From Dehalococcoidales bacterium (GTDB lineage Bacteria; Chloroflexota; Dehalococcoidia; Dehalococcoidales; UBA5760), in NCBI GenBank assembly GCA_028716225.1, contig JAQUQE010000007.1:21403-85402 (forward strand): 64,000 nucleotides of DNA, read 5' to 3'. The notes under the pieces were generated by a model. It was not told where the DNA came from and did not search any database. It was given only the letters and a program-made list of their open reading frames with translations. The position numbers were made by a program, and so were the translations under genes. This document shows positions 16,829 to 25,159 of this stretch, piece after piece; the first letter of the stretch is position 1, and each line of letters starts with the position of its first letter.

Positions 16829-17914
16829 ATGTCGAAGACAGATATAGTGTCTAAGGCGGTGATTCTGGTCGGCGGTCAGGGGACAAGGCTCCAGCCCCTT
16901 ACCTTCTATCTGCCCAAGCCGATGCTGCCGGTACTGAATCACCCCTTCCTGGAGCATACCATCAGCTATCTTAAGGGATACGGAGTTAGTGATATTACCC
17001 TGGCGTTGAGCTACCTCCCTGAAGCCATTCGGGACTGTCTTGGTGACGGCAGCCGGCTGGGGATATCGCTGAACTATGCGGTGGAGGATAACCCGCTGGG
17101 TACTGCCGGGGCGGTAAAGAATGCCGAGCGGTATCTGGACAGTACCTTTGCCGTCTTAAATGGAGATATTTTCACCGATCTTGACATCACCGGTATGTTT
17201 GCTTTCCACCGCCGCAGGGGAGCGAAGGTGACTATCGCCCTGTCCTGGGTGGATGACCCCTCCGCCTTCGGGGTGGTTGAGACCGATAGTGACGGCAGGG
17301 TCAAGTGCTTCACTGAGAAACCGAGTCCGGAGCGTATCACCAGCCACTGGATAAATGCCGGCACCTATATTGTCGAACCGGAGGTCTTGGAGCATATTCC
17401 ACCTAACCGCCGCTATATGTTTGAGAGGGGACTCTTTCCTCTTCTCCTTGAGCTCGGTGAGCCGGTATACGGCTACCCCGATAGCGGCTACTGGCTTGAT
17501 ATGGGAACACCGGAGAAGTATTTACGCTTGAACTTTGACCTTTTGTTGAATAAGGTAAGCAGTTATCTTATCCCTGGTCTTGGTGGAGAGGGCATTTCCT
17601 GTGAGAAGAATGTGGTTATTTCCCCTTCGGCCGGTCTATCCGGGGCGGTGGTAATCGGCAGCGGGGTCCGGATAGACCGGAGGGCATCTGTTATCGGGCC
17701 TGTTGTCATCGGCGCTGGGTGCTGCCTCGGTGAGGGTGCCTTAGTCGAGCAGGCTGTCCTTTGGGATGGCGTCAACATCGGCGCTGGTGCCGGGCTGAGG
17801 CGGTGCATCATCGGTGCCGGATGCGCAATAGCGGATGGTGAGCAGGTCGCTGACTGTGTCGTAACCAAAGGCGAGAACGGGCTGCTCGGCAAAAGAGATC
17901 TGACGGTTGATTGA
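16829..17914 (+). CDS. sugar-1-phosphate nucleotidyltransferase
   Basis: The 361-residue enzyme transfers an NMP to a sugar 1-phosphate to make an NDP-sugar. It has the N-terminal Rossmann-like domain with the signature VGGQGTRLQPLT and KPMLPVLNHP, the metal site LNGDIFTD, and EKPSPE. A hexapeptide-repeat (left-handed beta helix) C-terminus occupies about 255-345. It resembles mannose-1-phosphate guanylyltransferase/GlmU-like enzymes of archaea and Chloroflexota; the sugar cannot be fixed from sequence. GAGGAGGG lies upstream of ATG 16829. Confidence 0.88.
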   Translation: MSKTDIVSKAVILVGGQGTRLQPLTFYLPKPMLPVLNHPFLEHTISYLKGYGVSDITLALSYLPEAIRDCLGDGSRLGISLNYAVEDNPLGTAGAVKNAERYLDSTFAVLNGDIFTDLDITGMFAFHRRRGAKVTIALSWVDDPSAFGVVETDSDGRVKCFTEKPSPERITSHWINAGTYIVEPEVLEHIPPNRRYMFERGLFPLLLELGEPVYGYPDSGYWLDMGTPEKYLRLNFDLLLNKVSSYLIPGLGGEGISCEKNVVISPSAGLSGAVVIGSGVRIDRRASVIGPVVIGAGCCLGEGALVEQAVLWDGVNIGAGAGLRRCIIGAGCAIADGEQVADCVVTKGENGLLGKRDLTVD

Positions 17915-17962
17915 GCAGTCCGGAGGCCCGGTTGATTTCATATCTGTTTTGAGGAGGTTCAG

Positions 17963-18661
17963 ATGTCTCAAGAGCTTGGGCAGGTTGAGAAGCCATTAGT
18001 CGAGGAGTTCAAAGAGGGGAGAAAGCTGTACTTTGTTCCCCTCATTTACTGCGTCAAGGATTCCCCCGATGACTATCTCGATAAATTTAACCGATACTGG
18101 AACCAGGTCGAGGACCAGTTGGGCACCCTCGAGTTAAAGCTGGGTAAAATAAACAGAATATATCATGAGTTGGTCCCGGCGGGTGGTGACGATGGAGTCA
18201 AGATGGTAAAGGACTTCAGCGATAAGAGCTATCAGGTGGTGAAGAATAGACTGGACAAAGGGGCGCAGATGGAAGCCGCTGAAGAGGACGGGCTTTTAAC
18301 GGAGATGATGGACTGGAGCCGGTGTCTGGCCATCGGGCTGCAGAACCAGGGGGTATTCAACCGGGTTTACCAGTCTTACACCGAGGTGAGCAAGAAGAGG
18401 AATGAATATATCGCCGGTCATATTGACGAGACGCTTAAGGCGGATGAAATCGGAATGTTGTTTATGAGGGAGGGACACCAGATTCAATTTCCTAGGGATA
18501 TCCAGGTGTTCTATGTATCTCCCCCGGCGCTTGATGAGATTGGGCGCTGGCTTAGAGACCGCGAAATCCGCCTGGAGCGGAAAGCTGAGCCGGATCAGGA
18601 TAAAGAGAAAGAGCAAACGCAAGAGCAGGGTAAGGAGCAAATGCGGGATAAAGACGCTTAG
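17963..18661 (+). CDS. conserved hypothetical soluble protein
   Basis: The 232-residue protein is highly charged with many helices, no signal peptide and no membrane segment. A low-complexity Lys/Glu/Gln tail spans about 208-232. ATG 17963 follows GAGGAGG. It lies 48 bases after the nucleotidyltransferase and is probably co-transcribed. I do not recognise the family. Confidence 0.7.
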   Translation: MSQELGQVEKPLVEEFKEGRKLYFVPLIYCVKDSPDDYLDKFNRYWNQVEDQLGTLELKLGKINRIYHELVPAGGDDGVKMVKDFSDKSYQVVKNRLDKGAQMEAAEEDGLLTEMMDWSRCLAIGLQNQGVFNRVYQSYTEVSKKRNEYIAGHIDETLKADEIGMLFMREGHQIQFPRDIQVFYVSPPALDEIGRWLRDREIRLERKAEPDQDKEKEQTQEQGKEQMRDKDA

Positions 18662-18699
18662 CCGGGGTTGTTTTATATTCAGGACTTTGCCGTATTCCA

Positions 18700-18740
18700 C
18701 AAAAAAAGTGGAGGGCACCTTTTCCAGCACCCTCCACTTT
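18700..18740 (-). terminator. intrinsic terminator
   Basis: The 11-bp perfect stem AAAGTGGAGGG (18705-18715) / CCCTCCACTTT (18730-18740) has a 14-base loop. On the minus strand it is followed by a run of T (A-run 18701-18707 on the plus strand). It also lies just downstream of the plus-strand gene ending at 18661. Confidence 0.85.
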
Positions 18741-18896
18741 GTAGTTTCCGTATCTCCTAACTTTCACCACCAGGTCAATCCTCAAACCCAACTCACTTGC
18801 GGTTACCTTCGCCGCAGCGGGGCCTCTCTTTGAGGCTAACCCATTTCACTAGCTCAAGTCGAGTCTGAGTTCCGCCCGCCCCGCCTTTGCGGGGCA

Positions 18897-18941
18897 CTAT
18901 TTGTCAACCTGCCAAACTCCGTATATCCCATGAAGCCTCAT
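18897..18941 (-). CDS. 14-residue leader peptide candidate
   Basis: ATG at 18941 lies 5 bases after AAGGAGGT (18947-18954), a perfect match to the anti-Shine-Dalgarno sequence. It encodes MRLHGIYGVWQVDK and stops. A strong GC hairpin follows the stop. No amino-acid run suggests a classical attenuator. Confidence 0.4.
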   Translation of the reverse strand: MRLHGIYGVWQVDK

Positions 18942-18992
18942 AGCACACCTCCTTAGGTAAAATCCGTCAGGCTCTGCTTGGCCTCTACTTTC

Positions 18993-19021
18993 ATATAATC
19001 AAATTATCCGTTGATTGTCAA
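18993..19021 (-). promoter_or_regulatory. sigma70-type promoter of the orphan transcript
   Basis: On the minus strand TTGACA (19016-19021) is followed after 17 bases by TTATAT (18993-18998). The spacer contains AACGGATAAT, also found in the repeats at 5282 and 9251. Confidence 0.55.
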
Positions 19022-19140
19022 GGGGGTGCTGCCGGCCGGTCTGGAGGTGAGTTTAAGATTAATCGGTGTTATAATAGGAGACGAAAATCTGTTATTCTTG
19101 ATGCTATAAAATTATCCCCTTTCTTAAATAAGGTATTTTT

Positions 19141-19752
19141 GTGTTTCCGTTTCTGTCCAGTGTCGCTCTGGTCTCAATATCCGGGGTTATGATGCCCGGC
19201 CCTGCGTTTGCCGTCACTGTGGCCAGGAGTTATCGGTCCCAGTTTGTCGGCTTGAAGATAGCACTGGGTCATGCCATTGTCGAAGTCCCACTGATGCTGC
19301 TGATATACTTCGGTTTCGGGCGTTTCTTCGAAAGAGAGCCGGTCCAGATTACCCTGTACCTGGTGGGTGGAGCCATTCTGGTCTGGATGGGTATCAATAT
19401 GTTCCGTAAGAGGGGCAGTGTGGTAGAAAGAGACAGAGAGGTTCATCACCGTTCGGTGATAGCCGGAGTGGCTACCAGCCTGCTAAATCCCCTTTTTTTC
19501 CTGTGGTGGGCAGCCGTGGGCAGTATGCTCATCATGAAGTCCCTGACTTTTGGGTTTATCGGGTTTGCCCTGCTGATTATCGTGCATCTGCTGTGTGATT
19601 TCGGTTGGCTCGCTTTTGTTTCCGTTCTTGTCTACCGGACCAAATCGCTCTGGGGGGGTAAGGTGCAGGCGGGCCTGCTTACTGCCTGCAGCCTGTTGCT
19701 TATCGGCTTCGGCGGCTGGTTTCTCTCATCGGGTTTGAGGTTGGTGGCTTAG
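19141..19752 (+). CDS. LysE-family exporter
   Basis: The 203-residue protein has six hydrophobic segments and the family N-terminus ISGVMMPGPAFAVTVARS, and a central ATSLLNPLFFLWW. LysE/RhtB proteins export amino acids or similar small molecules across the membrane; the substrate is not predictable. GTG start with AAGG 7 bases upstream. Confidence 0.85.
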   Translation: MFPFLSSVALVSISGVMMPGPAFAVTVARSYRSQFVGLKIALGHAIVEVPLMLLIYFGFGRFFEREPVQITLYLVGGAILVWMGINMFRKRGSVVERDREVHHRSVIAGVATSLLNPLFFLWWAAVGSMLIMKSLTFGFIGFALLIIVHLLCDFGWLAFVSVLVYRTKSLWGGKVQAGLLTACSLLLIGFGGWFLSSGLRLVA

Positions 19753-19824
19753 ACGTTGCATTATTATATATAGGATGCCGTGTCAGATATCCGGAAATGG
19801 ATTATTCGATGAAAGGTGGTAGCC

Positions 19825-20871
19825 ATGAGTGTCGGTTATGTTTATGATCCTGTCTATCTGGAGCATGATACCGGCCAGCATGTTGAAAATGCCCAGCGGC
19901 TGGTAGCAATTATGACCTGCCTGGAAGAAAGCGGACTTAAGGAACAGCTTGACTATATCAGACCGCGGGCGGCTACTGCCGACGAGGTGGCCCTGGTACA
20001 TTCACCTGAGCTTATTGCCCGCATTCAGATTATGGCAAAGCAGGGTGGGGGTTGGCTGGACCCCGATACTGTGATGTCGGCGGAATCCCACCGGGCGGCT
20101 CTCTATGCCGCCGGAGGTCTGATCAGGGCTACCGAGGTGGTCCTGGATAAGGGAGGCAGCGTATTTGCTCTGGTTAGGCCTCCGGGACACCATGCCACAT
20201 CCAATCAGGCGATGGGCTTCTGTCTCTTTAACAATGTGGCTATTGCGACCCGGTATGCTCAGAGCAGATATAGCTTAGAACGTATCGCCATTATCGATTT
20301 CGATGTACACCACGGTAACGGTACCCAGGACATCTTCTATGAAGAACCGCGGGTGCTCTATATCTCGGCTCACGAGTCTCCTCTCTATCCGGGAACAGGT
20401 ACTATGGAAGAGACCGGCAGTGGGGATGGCAAGGGGACCACAATCAATATACCCCTGCCGGCCGGCAGCGGTGACCACGAGTACCTGCATGCTTTTGAGC
20501 AGGTAGTCGTTCCGGCGGTCAGGCGTTTTGGCCCCCAGCTTGTTCTGGTCTCGGCGGGCTATGACCCGCACTGGTCGGAGAGACTGGCTATGATGGGGGT
20601 GAGTGTCACCGGCTTTGCCCGTATGACAGGTGTCATCAAAGGGCTGGCTGATGAGTTGTGTGACGGCCGGATCGTCTTTGCCCTGGAAGGGGGCTATCCT
20701 CTTGATTCTCTGGCGGCTTCGGTCAGGGCTACCTTTGATGTGCTCCTGGGTAACCCCGATGTTAAAGACCCGCTGGGGCAGCCGCCACCCGGCTTTAAGA
20801 TGCGCGGATTCAAGCCGCCGGATATTACCTCTCTCATTGCACAGATAAAACAGCTACATAACCTGCCGTAA
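19825..20871 (+). CDS. histone-deacetylase/AcuC-superfamily hydrolase
   Basis: The 348-residue enzyme is of the arginase-deacetylase fold. Zinc and catalytic residues are visible: RPPGHHA (His-His pair), DFDVHHGNGTQ (Asp and His ligands), SAGYDPHWSE (Asp ligand) and LEGGYPLDSLAASV. Substrates in bacteria include acetyl-lysine proteins (AcuC), acetylpolyamines and other amides; the choice is open. ATG 19825 is used, with AAAGGTGG just upstream; a GTG three codons earlier overlaps that site. Confidence 0.9.
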   Translation: MSVGYVYDPVYLEHDTGQHVENAQRLVAIMTCLEESGLKEQLDYIRPRAATADEVALVHSPELIARIQIMAKQGGGWLDPDTVMSAESHRAALYAAGGLIRATEVVLDKGGSVFALVRPPGHHATSNQAMGFCLFNNVAIATRYAQSRYSLERIAIIDFDVHHGNGTQDIFYEEPRVLYISAHESPLYPGTGTMEETGSGDGKGTTINIPLPAGSGDHEYLHAFEQVVVPAVRRFGPQLVLVSAGYDPHWSERLAMMGVSVTGFARMTGVIKGLADELCDGRIVFALEGGYPLDSLAASVRATFDVLLGNPDVKDPLGQPPPGFKMRGFKPPDITSLIAQIKQLHNLP

Positions 20872-20951
20872 AAGTCTGTGAGAGGATAGCCTGGGGTTTT
20901 TAAGGCTGGATTGAAGGGGTTCTTTGAAAGTTTTCCTACTTCTCTTTGGCC

Positions 20952-21092
20952 TTAGCGTTTTCCTATTCGGAACATCTTGGTACCGCAGTTGGGGCATATT
21001 CCCTGCGTCGCCGGTCTTCCATTCTTCATGGTTATCGCCCTGGCGTCCTTCATCTCACGCTTGGTTCGGCACTTTACACAGTAAGCCTGCAT
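20952..21092 (-). CDS. DUF5679 zinc-ribbon protein
   Basis: The 46-residue protein reads MQAYCVKCRTKREM... with CVKC and CPNC pairs, matching the DUF5679 family, which is frequent in Chloroflexota and archaea. ATG at 21092 is 5 bases after AGGGGGTG. It lies about 100 bases after secF on the same strand and is the last gene of the mogA-to-secF run. Role unknown, probably nucleic-acid or ribosome related. Confidence 0.85.
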   Translation of the reverse strand: MQAYCVKCRTKREMKDARAITMKNGRPATQGICPNCGTKMFRIGKR

Positions 21093-21197
21093 CTGGTCAC
21101 CCCCTTTTTACTAAACAGGTTAATCCACACGGTTGTAGAAGTCAATCACCTGATAGTTGGATTTGCTGCTGCTACGAGAGGGGAAATCTGTGCTGCG

Positions 21198-22124
21198 TCA
21201 GCTCTTCCTGGCTTCAGCAGCCGGTTGCGGGTTCCGTTTGAAAAGGCTGCTCCACTTTCCTTCTTCCCAGACTACCAGCAGGTTGGGGGCAATGCAGACC
21301 GAGCTGAAGGTTCCTGCGATGACACCGATTAGCATTACCACGGCAAAGTTTTGGATTGATGCCCCGACAAAAAGAAGCATGGCCAGGATGACAAACAGCG
21401 TGGTCAGGCTGGTGTTCAGGGAGCGGCTTATGGTTTCAGCAATGCTGTTGTTCACTACCGTCTTGAAGTCCGTGCTGACTCTCCGGCTTAAATTCTCCCG
21501 TATTCTATCGAAGACGACCACGGTATTGTTGACACTGTAGCCGACGACGGCCAGAATACCGGTAATGAACATCAGGTTAATCTCCCAGCCGAACATGCCG
21601 CCGAGGACGGCAAAGACCCCCAGCGCTACCAGAATATCGTGTCCCAGACCTATTAGGGCGCAGGCACCATAGCGGAAGGGTTTGGGCATTCTACGGAATG
21701 CCCAGGTGATGTAGAGCAGGATCCCGACTGCGGCTACCGCGATGGCAATGCCGGCATTGCGGGCCGTTTCAGAGGCTACCATCGGTGATACCGAGTAGAA
21801 CTCCGATTCGGTGGTTGCTCCGAATCTATTCTGCAGGGCATCCTCCAGATCTGTTTTTTCTTCGCCGGAGAGTTCTTCGGTACGGATAAGGAAACCGCCC
21901 TCCCCGGTCTGTTGAATCAGAGCGCCGGGATAGCCGGCGCTGGCCATCTCTTCCTGCAATTCGCTCTTGACTACTGTCTGTTCGAAGCTGACTGTCAGCA
22001 TAGAGCCGCTGCTGAGCTCGATACCGGGTTTGAGCCCGAAATTGGCCAGAGAGATGATGCTGAAGAGAATGATTATCCCTGCGGCGACGAAGAACCAGAA
22101 CCTTTTTCCTACAATATCAGTCAT
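21198..22124 (-). CDS. secF: protein translocase subunit SecF
   Basis: The 308-residue inner-membrane protein has the six-helix RND layout. Helix 1 (about 9-30) is followed by a periplasmic domain with GIELSSGSML and then five helices containing GYSVNNTVVVFDRIREN, the SecF signature. It works with SecD to pull exported proteins using the ion gradient. ATG 22124 is chosen because it overlaps the secD stop (ATGACTGA) and follows AGGGA; the frame is open upstream but only inside secD. Confidence 0.96.
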   Translation of the reverse strand: MTDIVGKRFWFFVAAGIIILFSIISLANFGLKPGIELSSGSMLTVSFEQTVVKSELQEEMASAGYPGALIQQTGEGGFLIRTEELSGEEKTDLEDALQNRFGATTESEFYSVSPMVASETARNAGIAIAVAAVGILLYITWAFRRMPKPFRYGACALIGLGHDILVALGVFAVLGGMFGWEINLMFITGILAVVGYSVNNTVVVFDRIRENLSRRVSTDFKTVVNNSIAETISRSLNTSLTTLFVILAMLLFVGASIQNFAVVMLIGVIAGTFSSVCIAPNLLVVWEEGKWSSLFKRNPQPAAEARKS

Positions 22125-23469
22125 GTTCTTTCCCTGAATAAACTCTGAATAGTGAACTCTTCTGCGCCAGGCGGGTACCGGCGAATGTACGCAGGAAGGT
22201 GCGGGTAACCACAACCGCACTGAACATGCTTACCGCTACCCCGATGGCCAGGGTTGTGGCGAAGCCCATCACCGGAGCGCTGGCGATAATGCTGCTGCCC
22301 AGCCAGTAGAGGATGCCGCAGACAATGAAGGTGGTTATGTTGCTGTCCCGAATTGCCGGCCAGGCCCGGCTGAAGCCGGTCTCAATAGCAGACGCCAGCG
22401 GTCGACCCAGCCGCAGTTCTTCTTTCATCCGTTCGAAGATAAGAACATTGGCATCTACTGCCATACCTATGGACAGTATGAAGCCGCCGATGCCGGCCAG
22501 AGTGAGGGTAACCGGTATCAACTTGAATATCGCCAGCACCGACGCCGCATAGAATAGCAAAGCGGCGCTGGCGAGAGCTCCCGGCAGGCGGTAGTAGATC
22601 ATCATAAATACCATAACCAGTATCAGGCCGATTATCCCTGCCTTAAGGCTCATATCGACAAAGTCGGCGCCCAGGATGGGGGATACCTTCTGTTCATAGA
22701 CGGGGATCAGCGGCACCGGAATACGGCCGGCATTGAGTTGTTTGGATAATGTCATGGCCTCGTCGATGCTTAAACCTGTGATTACTCCGCTATCGGTGAT
22801 TACGTTGCTGACAACAGGTGCGATCGGTCCGCCGTCTTCTCCCGAACGGAGCGTATCATCGCCTTCGAATATACCCAGGCGCTTATTGAGCAGACGTGTA
22901 GTGATTATTTGGGAAAGCTCGCTGCCTTCTTTATTCCATTGAAAGACAAGTTGTATTCTTCCTAATTCATCCTGGGCTACATAGGTGTTTTCCCTAAAGA
23001 AGGCACTGCTTAGCACTACCTCTGTGCCGTCAATATCTGCTGCCGCCGGTTTCCATCTACCCAGCTCATTTTCCCATTTGGCCTCTTCTTCATCGGCGGC
23101 AAGTTCCCCGAACTCTAGTATGGCTGTACGCGAAAGCCTCTCCTTTTCTTTATCGGTCATGTTAAGCCCGGGTAACTGTACTGCTATGCGGTTTTCCCCT
23201 AATTTTTGAATAACCGGCTCGGTTACTCCCAACGGATTGATTCGGTTAGTGAGAACGTCGATTACGCCATCGATAATGCCGGATTCCTCACCCGGCTCTA
23301 CCTGGGACAGATCCGCCTCATATACCAGGTGTATACCGCCCTGCAGGTCAAGCCCCAGTCGTAGCCCTTTCTGGCCAAGCACCCCCTTGTCAACGGGTAT
23401 CACGACAAGCATGGCCAGGGCGAAGAGAATACCGATTATGATGAGGGGGACCCTATTTTTCCTGTTCAT
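22117..23469 (-). CDS. secD: protein translocase subunit SecD
   Basis: The 450-residue partner of SecF. Features: helix 1 (9-27), the D1 motif GLRLGLDLQGGIHLVYEAD, the periplasmic P1 domain, and a C-terminal membrane domain with GGFILSIGMAVDANVLIFERMKEE. Its stop overlaps the secF start, giving coupled translation. It starts 2 bases after cca ends. Confidence 0.96.
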   Translation of the reverse strand: MNRKNRVPLIIIGILFALAMLVVIPVDKGVLGQKGLRLGLDLQGGIHLVYEADLSQVEPGEESGIIDGVIDVLTNRINPLGVTEPVIQKLGENRIAVQLPGLNMTDKEKERLSRTAILEFGELAADEEEAKWENELGRWKPAAADIDGTEVVLSSAFFRENTYVAQDELGRIQLVFQWNKEGSELSQIITTRLLNKRLGIFEGDDTLRSGEDGGPIAPVVSNVITDSGVITGLSIDEAMTLSKQLNAGRIPVPLIPVYEQKVSPILGADFVDMSLKAGIIGLILVMVFMMIYYRLPGALASAALLFYAASVLAIFKLIPVTLTLAGIGGFILSIGMAVDANVLIFERMKEELRLGRPLASAIETGFSRAWPAIRDSNITTFIVCGILYWLGSSIIASAPVMGFATTLAIGVAVSMFSAVVVTRTFLRTFAGTRLAQKSSLFRVYSGKEHD

Positions 23470-23471
23470 CC

Positions 23472-25043
23472 CTACTCCGCTTTATTCTCCAGGTGCTTCC
23501 GAATATAGGATAACGCTTCCTCTCTGGTCTTTAACTCGCCTGAGGCATGGGCTTCGCGTATCAGTTCCAGCAGGTTGCCTATTCCGGGTCCGGGGCTCAA
23601 GCCAAAGATATCGATCAGGTCGTTACCGTTGATCAGGCCGGGCGTGGAGACCAGCGTCTCCTGCTCGGAGTGTTCGTTCAGTACATAGTCCACTATCCGG
23701 GTATGCTCCCGCCATCCATCCGGGTTGAGGTTAGGGCCCCTGGTAGCCAGGTGGTCGGCCAGACTCAGGAATAGTGTGTCGACTCCGGCATCACCGGTAT
23801 CCCGGAAGTAGCGGTAGATGGCCCTTTGTGTGGGAAGGATCCCGCTCTGGCTAATCTGGGTTGGTCTCAGGTGGTGTTCCACCATAGTCTCTACCAGCTT
23901 AATCTCTTTATTGCTGAACCTCAGCCTTTCCAGAATACTATTGCTGGCCGTCGCTCCTTCTCTGGCGTGTCCCAGAAAACGCATTCGGCCGCTGCTGTCA
24001 ATAGCTTTGGTCTGTGGTTTGGCGATGTCGTGGAGAAGCGCCGCCATCTTGAGTATCAGTCTCCTTGTGCTGCCGCTGCTTACTCCGGTGTTAAAGTGTT
24101 CTTCCATCTCCACCGACCAGGGTACCATGTTCAAAGCTTCTCTGTCGGCGTACTCCCAGCTTCCCTGCCGGAGTATAAAATCAACCGCCGCCACCGTCTT
24201 GAGGGAGTGGTCAAAGACATCCCAGAAGTGTTCCGGGGGTTGTCCCACACCCTTTTCCTGAGCTAGCTCCGGGATTATGGCGGTAAGTAATCCTATCCTG
24301 TCGAGATATGTCAGTACTGCTCCGGTCTGAGTGACAGTCAGGAGCAGGAGCATCTCTTCTCTGACCCGCTCACCGGCTATGCCGGCGATAAGATGGCAGT
24401 GGCGTTTCATCAGTGTCTCGGTTTCGCCGTCAATCGTGAAGCCGAGTTCGTAAGCCAGGCGTATCGCCCTTAGCAGACGGGCGGCGTCCGATTCGAATGC
24501 AGACCGGGTCACTACCCTGATAATGCCCTGCTCAAGGTCGCGTTGACCTTGAAACGGATCGATGATGGTGAAACCGGCGCGGCTCTTCTCCAGCCGGCTG
24601 AGTTCAATCGCCATGGCGTCTATGGTGAAATCACGCTGCCGCAGATCTTCTTCAATACTGCCCGCAAAAGTGGAGAAATCAAGCTCGCATTGTCCGCTGG
24701 CATAGGGGACTTCTTTACCGGTCAGTACTACCCGGCCTATTCTGTTTACCGCATCCAGCGGGATATATTTACCGTCTAGAGCAGTAGCTACCCCGCGGGC
24801 AATCTCCAGGGCATCGGCAGATACGGCGATGTCGATATCGGCCGTATCTCTCTTGAGCAGCATGTCGCGGATGAAGCCGCCAACGATGTAGGATGGTACC
24901 TGTCGCTCGGTAAGGAGATGGCTTAACCGGGTGAGTAACGGTAAGAATCTGGAATCAATCAATCTGTCGAAAAAGCCTCCGGGAGCTTTCTTAGCAGTGT
25001 TCTTCTCGCTATCAGTACTTTTAATCTCCGCTAACAACTTCAT
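23472..25043 (-). CDS. cca: CCA tRNA nucleotidyltransferase / poly(A) polymerase family with HD domain
   Basis: A 523-residue class II nucleotidyltransferase. The catalytic head has GGFIRDMLL and DIDIA (metal Asp pair), RRD-like RQRDFTIDAMA, and the template-reading DPFQGQRDLEQGIIR and DAARLLRAIRLA segments. A C-terminal HD domain contains LLHDIAKP and VEHHLRP. It adds or repairs tRNA CCA ends. Some tRNAs here (Gly, Val) already encode CCA, so repair may be its main job. A basic 25-residue N-terminal extension precedes the fold. Confidence 0.92.
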   Translation of the reverse strand: MKLLAEIKSTDSEKNTAKKAPGGFFDRLIDSRFLPLLTRLSHLLTERQVPSYIVGGFIRDMLLKRDTADIDIAVSADALEIARGVATALDGKYIPLDAVNRIGRVVLTGKEVPYASGQCELDFSTFAGSIEEDLRQRDFTIDAMAIELSRLEKSRAGFTIIDPFQGQRDLEQGIIRVVTRSAFESDAARLLRAIRLAYELGFTIDGETETLMKRHCHLIAGIAGERVREEMLLLLTVTQTGAVLTYLDRIGLLTAIIPELAQEKGVGQPPEHFWDVFDHSLKTVAAVDFILRQGSWEYADREALNMVPWSVEMEEHFNTGVSSGSTRRLILKMAALLHDIAKPQTKAIDSSGRMRFLGHAREGATASNSILERLRFSNKEIKLVETMVEHHLRPTQISQSGILPTQRAIYRYFRDTGDAGVDTLFLSLADHLATRGPNLNPDGWREHTRIVDYVLNEHSEQETLVSTPGLINGNDLIDIFGLSPGPGIGNLLELIREAHASGELKTREEALSYIRKHLENKAE

Positions 25044-25159
25044 TCCTGATATAAGTAGGTCAGCCCCCAGCCTTTCCTGTTTCTTTTAGGTATCTAAGGA
25101 TAAACTATACTATACAATCTGCCCCTTTAGCAAGGCGAAGCAGTAATATTCTATCGGCC

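Larger units (their letters stand above)
18700..18960 (-). ncRNA. orphan structured transcript with a 14-residue leader frame
   Basis: On the minus strand a sigma70-type promoter (18993-19021) reads into this region, which ends in an intrinsic terminator (18700-18740). No protein frame of normal length lies between. The RNA would contain a perfect AAGGAGGT site and a 14-codon frame (18897-18941), a GCCCCGC/GCGGGGC hairpin, then pairings such as CCTCAAA with TTTGAGG enclosing a GCGG/CCGC hairpin. It is a candidate regulatory RNA or short-peptide gene; I match it to no known family. Confidence 0.5.
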
